Below, one piece after another: positions 47,182 to 58,253 of a DNA stretch of 64,000 bases; positions within the stretch are counted from its first letter, which is position 1; each line of letters starts with the position of its first letter. Under the pieces are notes generated by a model. The model did not search any database. It was not told where the DNA came from and saw only the letters and a list, made by a program, of their open reading frames with translations. Both the position numbers and the translations under genes were made by a program. The stretch is from Imbricaverruca yamaguchii (lineage: Eukaryota; Arthropoda; Thecostraca; Neoverrucidae), in the NCBI GenBank assembly GCA_034440575.1, contig JAOTOL010001435.1, positions 644,001 to 708,000 of the forward strand, read 5' to 3'.

Positions 47182-48485
47182 GCGGCGCCGACGGCGACGC
47201 GGAGGGGTCTCTGGGCGTACTGGCTCCGTCCCAGCCGCCGACCGACCACTGCTGCCGCCTCGCGCAGCGGCGCCGACTGTGACGCGGAGCCGTCTCTGGG
47301 CGTACTGGCTCCGTCCCAGCCCGGCCAGCCGCCGGCCGACCACTGCTGCCGCCTCGCGCAGCGGCGCCGACTGTTACGCGGAGCGGTCTCTGGGCGTACT
47401 GGCTCCGTCCCAGCCCGGTCAGCCGCCGGCCGACCACCGCTGCCGTCTCGCGCAGCGGCGCCGACTGTTACGCGGAGGAGTCTCTGGGCGTACTGGCTCC
47501 GTCCCAGCCCGGCCAGCCGCCCGCCGACCACCGCTGCCGTCTCGCGCAGCGGCGCCGACTGTGACGCGGAGGGGTCTCTGGGCGTACTGGCTCCGTCCCA
47601 GCCCGGCCAGCCGCCGGCCGACCACCGCTGCCGTCTCGCGCAGCGGCGCCGACTGTGACGCGGAGGGGTCTCTGGGCGTACTGGCTCCGTCCCAGCCCGG
47701 CCAGCCGCCGGCCGACCACCGCTGCCGTCTCGCGCAGCGGCGCCGACTGTGACGCGGAGGGGTCTCTGGGCGTACTGGCTCCGTCCCAGCTCGGCCAGCC
47801 GCCGGCCGACCACCGCTGCCGTCTCGCGCAGCGGCGCCGACTGTGACGCGGAGGGGTCTCTGGGCGTGCTGGCTCCGTCCCAGCCCGGCCAGCCGCCCGC
47901 CGACCACCGCTGCCGTCTCGCGCAGCGGCGCCGACTGTGACGCGGAGCGGTCTCTGGGCGTACTGGCTCCGTCCCAGCTCGGCCAGCCGCCGGCCGACCA
48001 CCGCTGCCGTCTCGCGCAACGGCGCCGACTGTGACCCGGAGCGGTCTCTGGGCGTACTGGCTCCGTCCCAGCTCGGCCAGCCGCCGGCCGACCACTGTTG
48101 CCGTCTCGCGCAGCGGCGCCGACTGTGACGCGGAGCGGTCTCTGGGCGTACTGGCTCCGTCCCAGCTCGGCCAGCCGCCGGCCGACCACTGTTGCCGTCT
48201 CGCGCAGCGGCGCCGACTGTGACCCGGAGCGGTCTCTGGGCGTACTGGCTCCGTCCCAGCCCGGCCAGCCGCCGGCCGACCACCGCTGCCGTCTCGCGCA
48301 GCGGCGCCGACTGTGACGCGGAGCGGTCTCTGGGCGTACTGGCTCCGTCCCAGCCCGGCCAGCCGCCGGCCGACCACCGCTGCCGTCTTGCGCAGCGGCG
48401 CCGACTGTGACACGGAGGGGTCTCTGGGCGTACTGGCTCCGTCCCAGCCGCCGGCCGACCACTGTTGCCGTCTCGCGCAACGGCG
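47182..48485. repeat. 94-bp GC-rich minisatellite, 14 copies
   Basis: The landmark TCTCTGGGCG occurs at 47208, 47293 and then every 94 bases to 48421. The first and last units are the short 85-base form that lacks the CCCGGCCAG insertion; all inner units are 94 bases. Very CpG-rich. The array begins about 28 bases upstream of the candidate beat ATG, so it may form the promoter or 5' UTR. Long open frames on both strands (up to 507 codons) reflect the lack of stops in the unit. Confidence 0.97.
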
Positions 48486-49731
48486 CCGATGGCGAGCAGC
48501 GCCATGTCTCCGGAAACACGCGGGCGATGAACGCGAGGCGTAAACGGCAGGAGAGGAACGGAGGAGGAGAAGAGGAAGAGGAACGGAGAGACAGAACGAT
48601 ATGCTTAATGCGATGTCAGCGTGATGTTTAATTTCCTTTGGAGATTCCTCCTTTATTTGAGGATCTGGAGCCAAGTAATTCGGGAGTGTCCATCACTGCA
48701 CTTCAACCGCCATCTGAGAGCCTGTTTGCACGTGAAAACTGCAAGTGCAGCCAAGGGGACCTGGGACCCAAGAGATCGAATCCATCCATGGATCTATCTC
48801 CCAGTCAATGAAAATGCTACAGCTTAGTTAGATGCTACTCAAGCATATTTCGGCAGAGAATGTGCCAATATTACACAAAAAGTATATTTACGCCAATTTA
48901 AATTCATTTCAGAGTTGTTAGCGTAGGACAAAGTCCAGGTGGCTCTTTGGATCCGCCAGCATGAATGCTCCTGGACACCCGATACTCTGAAATATGTTCA
49001 ATTGCCTTCAAATCCACTGGGTTTAGAAAAAAATATCCCGTAATATGAAAATGTCTCATTGTAAGTATAATTTCGCTTAATACCTGCTGAATGTACAAAT
49101 TTTGCAACACAGCCATTTAGTGTCTAGGATACAATTTGGAGCAGCACACTATGGCAATGCTCTTTGTGGCATATCACTCGAAAAATCTCACAACGACAAG
49201 ATGTCTGTTGGACAATGTGTCTTCATGTCCATCAATTTTGCCTGTCGTGCTGGAATACACGGACGCAGTGACATCTGTGGAAATGAATTGTCAGCGATTC
49301 CGTGTGTCGCGTTTCGCCTCGCCATGCCAGATTGAATAATTTATACCAGTGCTGGTCGTGCAGAATCCACATTTGGTGGAATACTTCCTAAGTTTTGAGC
49401 CCATATTAAATGTTAATTAAGCAGTTAATGGGCTTACAGCCCATTAACTGCAGATCAGATCTTCTGACGCGATGATTCTTTTTGGAGAAACATGCAGTAT
49501 TCCGAACGGAAATGAAAGAACAGGATATATAAGCGTAGCCAGGTGTAGAAGCATAGCCATGAATAGAGGCATATCCAGATGTAGAAGTATAGCGAGGTGT
49601 ATCAAGTGTTGCAAGCACCTGTGATTTTAGACACTACTTTTACAACTAGCCTGGGAGACCATCTTTAATCACCAACAATTATGGAACCATTCCGATAAAC
49701 ATATCGATGGAGCTTTTTTGGGGTAATATTT
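48486..49731. other. non-coding stretch
   Basis: Starts with a purine-rich tract (gaggaggagaagaggaagag) at about 48550-48600. No exon recognised. Short imperfect repeats of a 15-20 base unit with gtagaagcata lie at 49530-49600. Confidence 0.45.
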
Positions 49732-50916
49732 TTAAACCCTCCCCGTCTTTCCAGTGATATCCTCACATGCGTCTCGGGGATTGTATTTTTTTTTAAATTA
49801 AAATAAATAAATGTAATCCCAGTTGTTGTTGGGGTGGCTTGAGGAGCCAGGGTTCTATTGCTAAGCAGAGCTTGTTGCGTGAACCCTGGCCCCACCACTC
49901 GATTCATGAACTCCAGTTCAACGGCAGAATTTAGACCGAAAGTTTAACGTGCCGCCAATGCACCGACACGGCCGCCCGGTAGCTCATCCCCGGCCTTATC
50001 GGGCTAGCTGCCAACTGACACTCCCGGCCGGGGGCTAAATGCGAGCGCGCGAAGCGACACGAACCCTGTGTTGCCAGTACAGGGGAGACCGGTGCAGGCC
50101 AGCGCTCTAACCAACTGAGATACCGGCGGCTTGGTTGATTGGTTGTATTGGTTGTACCGTGGTTGATATGAGGTTGTATCAACTCCGCTATAAGCTCCAA
50201 ACAAAGCGTTGCACGAAAACCAAAGAGGTGCCATCGGAAAGCGCTTGACGAGTAGGGCCAGACACTACCCCCAACATTTTATCTCCCAAAAGTGACGTCA
50301 CTAGGGGGTCTAGGGGGCATCATGCTATTGGCTCTGGATAGTTCATTTTGGGGTATATTTGACAAACAAAAATTATCTGGAATGAGAAAAAGAAGGAGAA
50401 ATCGACCATGGCCATAACATTTTTGCCCACACAAATTTTTATTATCAAAATTTTGAGTTTTCAATTTACTTTTATTTATTCATTTTATAATGGTTAGAGT
50501 GGCCCGAAACACGTTGTTCGAAGTGAACTTGTCTCATGAATATGCTTACTTTAGCCAAAACCTTCGATTTTAGCTCTAATGGACAAAAACGCATAACAAA
50601 TAAGTAATCAAAAACGGAAAAATCCTCTGGTTTCGTTTGTTTCGTCCCCAATGGTAAGCAAGTGCTGGAAGTTTCATTAAAATAGCTTTATCCGTTAAAG
50701 CGTAATGGCTAGTTAAACTTTTAGAGAGGTGACCTCACTTGACCTTGACTAAATCGGTGACCCTAGATGACCTGATCTAACAAATTTGACACAACATGCC
50801 AAATTGAAGTGGAAAAAGGTATGCCAGATTTCAGCGCGCTTCCGTGCGCCGTTCGTTTACTATCCGCGGAAAACCGTATGGGGGCGGATATCAAACCCTG
50901 AGAAGGCGAGGGTTAA
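49732..50916 (+). mobile_element. TTAA element (piggyBac-like MITE), copy 4, with a nested SINE
   Basis: TTAA at 49732-49735 and 50913-50916 bound the copy. The left end is TTAAACCCTCCCCGTC and the right end GGCGAGGGTTAA. Family A SINE copy 2 and some T-rich sequence interrupt it at 49780-50160. The remainder follows copies 1 and 2. Confidence 0.75.
49853..50131 (-). mobile_element. tRNA-derived SINE, family A, copy 2 (nested)
   Basis: Box A GGTATCTCAGTTGG and box-B-like GGGTTCGTGTCGC on the minus strand; body as in 23003-23288. It sits inside the TTAA element, so it inserted later. Confidence 0.85.
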
Positions 50917-50963
50917 TAAGTTGTGCTTAGAAATCAGGAAACCTACTAAATTGCGTTCAAAAT

Positions 50964-51165
50964 GTGCATGTGTGTGCGTGCGTGTGCGTGTGCGTGTGCG
51001 TGTGCGTGTGCGTGTGCGTGTGCGTGTGCGTGTGCGTGTGCGTGTGCGTGTGCGTGTGCGTGTGCGTGTGCGTGTGCGTGTGCGTGTGCGTGTGCGTGTG
51101 CGTGTGCGTGTGCGTGTGCGTGTGCGTGTGCGTGTGTGCGTGTGCGCGTGTGCGCGTGTGCGTTT
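50964..51165. repeat. (GTGTGC)n microsatellite
   Basis: About 30 hexanucleotide units, nearly perfect. Val-Arg, Cys-Ala and Cys-Val frames across it are artefacts. Confidence 0.98.
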
Positions 51166-51765
51166 GTGTGTCTGCTTGATATCCGAGAATGCTAAGTCGG
51201 GTCAGGTCGCCCGTATCGTCAGGTCAAATAAGCTCAAGCTTGATTACCCACGGTGCATCACTTTCGAAGTTTAAAAATATGTTCCGAAAAACTGACACGA
51301 CATTCTCCTCTTTGTTAAATGCTGAGCTTTCGACATAGTCTTTGACCTGAAGTCACGCTGTGGTAATGTATGGATAGATAGAACGATCACTTCAACCTTT
51401 GCCTAAGCGTACATTGCTTTCAAAGTAATTGCAGAAGAAAGATCAAATCAGATCACATAAGGTCCGGTTACACGAGATTAGGTCATTTCAGACCATTTTT
51501 AGGAATCTGATGCCTTGTTGCATGAGTTAGACAGAATTCAGACATGAATTCAAAACAATGAGCATCATTCTGTGTGATGGTGTGCAGAACATTCGTGATA
51601 ATTGACAAAACTTTATGTGACCGACCTGTGGCATTAAAAAACCTTTATGCGTTCTACTTTCTTTCGATCATGTTCTGCATGAAAATTACCACATGTTCAA
51701 TTTTTCACGACCAATGCTGTAAAAAAACGCGACGTTGACCTAATATCAGATCAGTAACTTTAATT
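51166..51765. other. non-coding stretch
   Basis: Scattered AGGTCA and TGACCT motifs (for example 51218, 51341, 51480) recall the 10-13 kb region. No gene recognised. Confidence 0.45.
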
Positions 51766-51930
51766 TTAACCCGCGCCGTTTTTCCGGTCAAATCCTCACA
51801 CCCCGTCTCGCCCCGGGGGCGGTTGAAGACCCCCTCTAAAGTCCAAACTAGGCATCGCACGAAAACGAGGTGTCATCGGAAAGCGCTCGACGAGTAGGGT
51901 CCGGGTCCACCCCTAAACAAAATCCCGGAT
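51766..51930 (+). mobile_element. TTAA element (piggyBac-like MITE), copy 5, right-truncated
   Basis: Begins TTAACCCGCGCCGTT and follows the family for about 165 bases to GGGTCCGGGTCCACCC, then stops. Confidence 0.75.
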
Positions 51931-52790
51931 AAAAAATAATCCTACAATACCACGTGTCTCTCTGAATCCGGTATCGGTCGATTGATGCTCAGAAAGTCGT
52001 CAAAACTCGCTCACGTCCTCTCGAATACCCGACGTGCCGATGCAGCCGCACATGGGTGAAATGTGCAACTGCGAGCAACACGGTCTTACGTTGCCTCCCC
52101 ATGTGGCTAAACCTTTGGGCCAACTATCAAAAACAACTTGTGCATCTATCCAGAAAAGCGAATGTGCATTTCGAGGAGTTTTAGCTATCATGCATGCATA
52201 CATCCCGGCCCAGAGACCAGCGTGTGTGAAACAGTAACCGTTCTAATAACTTAAAGGTTGTGATCCGGTTTTGAAGGTCCTGATTACCAGGATCGAAAGT
52301 GGGACACTCAGCACGCACATCCACATCGAATCATGCTCGAAGTCGATACTCCCGGACAAACATGTCAAACTGGGCCACTAACTATGCTAGTGCACCGACT
52401 AGGACCATCAGCGGCACCTCGGCGGGGGACGGGGCCAGCGCTTCCCCTACTTCGTAAGATTGAACGTTATGCCTATGGCATTGCATGGGAAAATCGACGT
52501 AAGAATCCTTTCGTCACCCCTCCCCCCATTCAAAGTCTGTCACGACGCCCATGACCGAGATACACGTCCGAGCGTGCCAGCTTGACCGTGAGCGTATGGC
52601 GCCGGCCACCTGGGACCATCTCCCACGACGTCAGTTCCTCGAGAAGACCGCTGGCGCGTGGCCTGCCACTCGGACGTCAATTAAGAGGAGGGATGGAACC
52701 CTGGTCCGCTAGTTATTCTGCCACTGTCAACGTAAAGTTGTCAGTTGGTTGTGAGTTGGGTGACGTATAGTCGCTCGTCACTGGTCGTTT
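51931..52790. other. unassigned stretch with a GC-rich patch
   Basis: DNA at 52380-52740 is GC-rich and open over short lengths on both strands. No family is recognised and no exon is called. Confidence 0.4.
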
Positions 52791-52915
52791 ATTGTTTATT
52801 TGGTGGTTCACGACGCACTTTCTGCACATTCACGGCTAATGGCGCCGCCCACACTGTTTCGCCGGTGGGCCGCCGGATTGGGAAATGTCCCGAGCGGCGC
52901 TAGTATAGTCACTGG
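52791..52915 (-). mobile_element. tRNA-derived SINE, family B, copy 2, head missing
   Basis: Matches the body and tail of 57606-57786 but ends before the tRNA-like head, as expected of a 5'-truncated insertion. Confidence 0.8.
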
Positions 52916-53879
52916 TCGCTGGTGGTATCACGCATTCACACTCATCAGCTGGCTGGGAGCTGGGCACGTGCTATCGGATACAAGCTCTTATGCTTTGTGG
53001 AGTTGTTAGAGTGTCTGTGCAGTGGTGAAAATGTTAGAAACCTCACAACGCGCATGAGTGACAGGCATGAGTGTCTCCAGGAATGGCTACGGGCAATGAA
53101 TTGCCACCACATAGTTCATGCACCACCGTGTGCTCAAGAGGCATCGTACCGTCGTTTGGACAGTGTAGTAAGTCGTCAATGTTCATACAATGTATTTTCA
53201 TTGGATGTCCAATGTAGAAATAAAGTATAACAGGATGTGTAAATTCGGCATGAAGAACGGTAGACACTGAACAATCTCCAGAGCCAGAGGCCACAAATTG
53301 ACTCCAGTGGAAAGGGACATTTCTCCGTCAGCGTTTGATGTTTTATCACATGAAGCAATGAAAGAAACGGAGCAATCTCATACAAGACGTTGTTGAAGTA
53401 CCAGTAGACAATGTGTTCAAGGACAAATCGGGCACATGCAGCAGGTTGTCATCATGTCAGAAACAATCTCATCATTTGTTCCCAACTACGACCCTTGTCA
53501 TCCGTCACACTATCCGTTCTGTCCAATTACTTGTACCCATCTATTTTGTAATCTGCATGGTCTCTTCTGCCAGATAGCACTACTTGAAGTTCGAAAAAGA
53601 ACTCCCGACCTAGCACATGATCTCGGCGCACATTGCGGAAGGTAACCCCGCGCAAGGTCACATGAGGCCGCTTCATTGGCAACATATTCTTAGCAGTTTC
53701 ATTGCACAACGTTCACTTCAAATCTTTCCTCCCTATTTAACACACATCATGAAGGTGAGCAAAACAAGTTGCTTATCGTGTGAATGACGACGACGAGGAG
53801 AACGAATGGGACGTGAGTTCCATTGGGGCGTCGTGGTCGGCCTGCAGAACAGGGGTGGTGGGCTCCTGCCGAACAGAGA
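52916..53879. other. non-coding stretch
   Basis: No exon recognised. Confidence 0.45.
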
Positions 53880-55150
53880 TGGCGTGGGAGCAGCCTCTCT
53901 GCAGACCAGAGATGTTGTGGGAGCAGCTGGACCTTGGCAGGACAGAGGCGATGTGGGAGCAGCTGGACCTGTGTAGGACAGATATGCTGTGGGAGCAGCT
54001 GGACCTGTATGGGACAGAGATGATGTGGGAGCAGCTGGATCTGTGCAGGACAGAGGCGATGTGGGAGCAGCTGGACCTGGGTAGGACAGATATGCTGTGG
54101 GAGCAGCTGGACCTGTATGGGACAGAGATGATGTGGGAGCAGCTGGACCTGGGCAGGACAGAGATGATGTGGGAGCAGCTGGACCTGTATGGGACAGAGA
54201 TGATGTGGGAGCAGCTGGACCTGGGTAGGACAGAGATGTTGTGGGAGCAGCTGGACCTGGGTAGGACAGAGATGATGTGGGAGCAGCTGGACCTGTGCAG
54301 GACAGAGATGATGTGGGAGCAGCTTGACTTGGGCAGGACAGAGATGATGTGGGAGCAGCTGGACCTGGGTAGGACAGAGATGATGTGGGAGCAGCTGGAC
54401 CTGTGCAGGACAGAGATGGTGTGGGAGCAGCTGGACCTGGGCAGGACAGAGATGATGTGGGAGCAGCTGGACCTGGGTAGGACAGAGATGTTGTGGGAGC
54501 AGCTGGACCTGGGTAGGACAGAGATGATGTGGGAGCAGCTGGACCTGTATGGGACAGAGATGTTGTGGGAGCAGCTGGACCTGGGCAGAACAGAGGTGAT
54601 GTGGGAGCAGCTGGACCTGGGTAGGACAGAGATGTTGTGGGAGCAGCTGGACCTGGGTAGGACAGAGATGATGTGGGAGCAGCTGGACCTGGGTAGGACA
54701 GAGATGATGTGGGAGCAGCCGGACCTGTGTAGCACAGAGTTGGTGTGGAAGCAGCCCGACATGTGTAGGGCAGAGATGGCGTGGTAACAGCTGGACCTGT
54801 GCAGGACAGATATGGTGTGGGAGCAGCTGTATCTGCACAGGACAGATATGGTGTGGGAGCAGCTGGATCTGTGCAGGACAGAAATGGTGCGGGAAAAGCT
54901 GGACCTGTGTAGGATATAGATTGTGTGTGGGGGCAGCCTGTGCAACACAGAGATAATATGGGAGCAGCCGGACCTGTGTTGGACTGAGATGGTGTGGGAG
55001 TAGCCTATGTAGGACAGAGGTGGCGTAGGAGCAACCTATGTGGGACAGAGATGTTATGGGAACAGCCGGCCCTGTGTAGGACAGATATTTTGTGGGAGCA
55101 GCCGGACTTGTGTAGGGCCGAGATGACGTGGGAGCAGCCGGACTTGTGTA
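53880..55150. repeat. 36-bp minisatellite, about 34 copies
   Basis: Unit gggagcagctggacctgggt plus 16 bases (aggacagagatgatgt). The middle is well conserved; the right third is degenerate. The period is a multiple of three, so it is open on the plus strand (MWEQLDLGRTEM type, 335 codons) and the minus strand (492 codons). Three subtypes (GGGTAGG, GGGCAGG, TGCAGG or TATGGG) are mixed without clear order. Confidence 0.96.
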
Positions 55151-55574
55151 GGACAGATATAGTGAGGGAGTAATGTTTCCAATATTCATGGTGACAAATA
55201 ATATATGTACATAGGTATATTTCATGCAACGTCCTTCAACAGTCGGCTATTCGTCTAACATGCGATATTTTCCAGACACAGGTCACACATTATATTACCG
55301 ATGTAAAACTAAGCATCATATCTCGTTGACAACAATATATGCCTTCTCTGGGCTTAGACCAGGCAAAAATCACTGTCAGTAATAATGCTCAGCATACAGA
55401 TATGCTATTCGCATATCTAGAGGCTCTCAACTCCACTTTTTCACTTTGGGGTGACAATTAGCAGCCGGTAGCAGGGTTGCATGCGAGTTTACCTGGCGAC
55501 AAGCGATCTGGTCGATCGGCATAGTTATTGCATATCGTCTCGAATGCGATATGACTAGTGCGATATACGTATTC

Positions 55575-56780
55575 AATGTCTTCAGTCTTTCCTCATATGC
55601 CGGGTTGCTTATACCATTAACCATTTTTGCAGCCCTCTTTTGTACTCTCTCTCTCTAAAAGCCAACAATATTTTTCACAACTAGAAGACTAAGCTTGGAC
55701 ACAGTGTTCCAAATGTGGCCTGACATATGCACAGTAAAGCTTAATGATGACTTCCTCACTTCGGCATGATACATTCATATTTGTTGCCAAAAACATTCTC
55801 AGTACCTTCTTCTTGGCTTCTTTGGTCTGTTCTGATGCCCACAAATTTGTGTTCAGAATAACACCCAAATCCTTCTCCTGCTGAGTAATCGATAGTACTC
55901 GGCCATCCATCATGTATGGAGCATTCATGTGCTGCCAACCTACATGCATGATTTTGCACTTATCAAAATTAAACTTTATTCGCGATTTTTCGGACCACTT
56001 CACAAGTTCGACGAAGTCTTTCTGCAGCGATATATGCTTGTTGTGTCCTGTTATTGCCCTAAAGACCTTCAAATCATCCGCAAATTTCAAAACCTTACCG
56101 CTTAGGCCACTTTCGGTGTTATTTACAAATATAATGAACAGTAGTGACCCCAGTACTGACCCTTGGGGGACTCCACTAAGAACATTTTGCCATGATGACT
56201 TTGCACCGTTTAGCATCACTCTCTGCTGTCTATCTAAATGCCACAACTCTATTCATTTTAGATGCTACCTGCAATACCGTGGACCTGAAGCTGCATCATT
56301 ACCCGTTTATAGGGTACCTCGTCAAAGGTCTTACTAATGGCAAGATATGCTACATCAACCTGATTTGCCTGATCAAATTGTTCTGTACCAAATAAAAAAA
56401 AACTCCAAGATATTTGTAAGACAAAATTGTCCTTTTCTAAACCATTGTTGAGTATCTTGAATCAATCAGTTAATAACTACTTCCAAATAACTAACTATTC
56501 TATCCTTGATAATTGATTTGAGTACCTTGCAAACTAGGGATATGAGGCTTACTAGCCCATAGTTTTCAACTTTCCATCCTTCTCCTTCCTTGAAAATAGG
56601 AACTACATTTGCCTTTTTCCAATCTGTTGGAATTTCATTTTGTGAAACTGATCTACAAAATATTATACTAAGTGGAAATGCCAATTCCTTTTCAGCTTCC
56701 CGCAATACCCTAGCATACATTTCATTAGGTGTTGTTGCCTTGTTTGGGTTTATTTTCCTGATATGATTGAAAACAACATC
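55575..56780 (-). pseudogene. decayed copy of the CR1/L2-like LINE RT
   Basis: Similar along its whole length to 19150-20340 of the intact copy. Minus-strand frames give [48 protein letters not shown], then after a break QQRVMLNGAKSSWQNVLSG, VPQGSVLGSLLF, KFADDLKVFRAITG, to LYCAYVRPHLEHC. Stops and indels separate these pieces, including one around 56390 where an A-rich run replaces part of the RT. Both ends are truncated. Confidence 0.88.
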
Positions 56781-56941
56781 CGGATGACTGGTCCGGTCTG
56801 CTTGCCTATACCAAACGGTTGCCTTCCACCGAGGCGGCGACTGACCGATGCGAATGTGGACCACGTTCCGACTCAATCCGACAGTTCTGCTCAAAGGTTT
56901 AGTCAAAGTAAAGAAATACATACATATACTCAGATATATAT

Positions 56942-57605
<664 letters not shown>

Positions 57606-57786
57606 TTGTTTGTTTATTGGGTGGTTCAGGACACACTTTATGCACATTCACGGCTAATGGCGCCGCCCACACTGTTTCGCCGGTGGGCCGCGGGATTGGG
57701 AAATGTCCTGAGTGGTGCTAGTATCGAATCCGGGACCTTTGGTACCCATAGCCCGACACCTTAACCACTCGGCCATCCCCGCCCCA
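57606..57786 (-). mobile_element. tRNA-derived SINE, family B, copy 3, full length
   Basis: On the minus strand the head reads GGGGATGGCCGAGTGGTTAA (Leu/Ser-tRNA-like box A) and GGATTCGATACTAG (box B). The family body follows, ending ACCACCCAATAAA. This is the best reference copy here. Confidence 0.88.
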
Positions 57787-58171
57787 CTAACAACGCCTTA
57801 TCCCCACTGTTCACACCGAACCATCTGCTGGCATCGCCAAATCTTAATCTTTGACATTTGTTGCTTATCTTCTGCAAATTCTACAATCCTGCTTTCCATC
57901 TCTTTCGACTTCATCAGGACCATAAAGAACACCACCATGACGTCACTTTATACTAAGCGCCACAACAATGACTGGATACCCAGCAGTAGCCGCACACTGT
58001 TGACGTAGCCAGAGGAGCAGCCAAGGGGGAGGGGGGCTTCCCCTTACCAAACAAATTACACTGGACCAAACATGAAATTGCGTGATGTTCACCACAGGAA
58101 CCGATAAATTTTCCGCGATTTATGTTCGCCAAAAGTGATTTCGAGATTAAGTGATGTTTGTGTGTGTCCCG

Positions 58172-58194
58172 CCTCGTCCTACGATAGGACGAGG
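58172..58194. repeat. perfect 10-bp-stem hairpin with 3-base loop
   Basis: CCTCGTCCTA, loop CGA, TAGGACGAGG. It lies 60-80 bases past the RNase H stop of the I-like LINE, where 3' UTR structure would be expected. Confidence 0.7.
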
Positions 58195-58253
58195 GCCACT
58201 CCCCAAGACATGGCTTGATTGTTCGCAGTTTGTTGTCCTGCAGTGTGTCCGAA

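Noticed and set aside
47151..48674. Long minus-strand frames (507, 366 and 345 codons) through the 94-bp array
   Set aside because: All three frames and the other strand are open because the GC-rich unit lacks stop triplets; there is no domain and composition is arginine/alanine-rich.
53747..55225. 492-codon minus-strand and 335-codon plus-strand frames
   Set aside because: Both read the same 36-bp minisatellite, whose length preserves the frame; no family resemblance.
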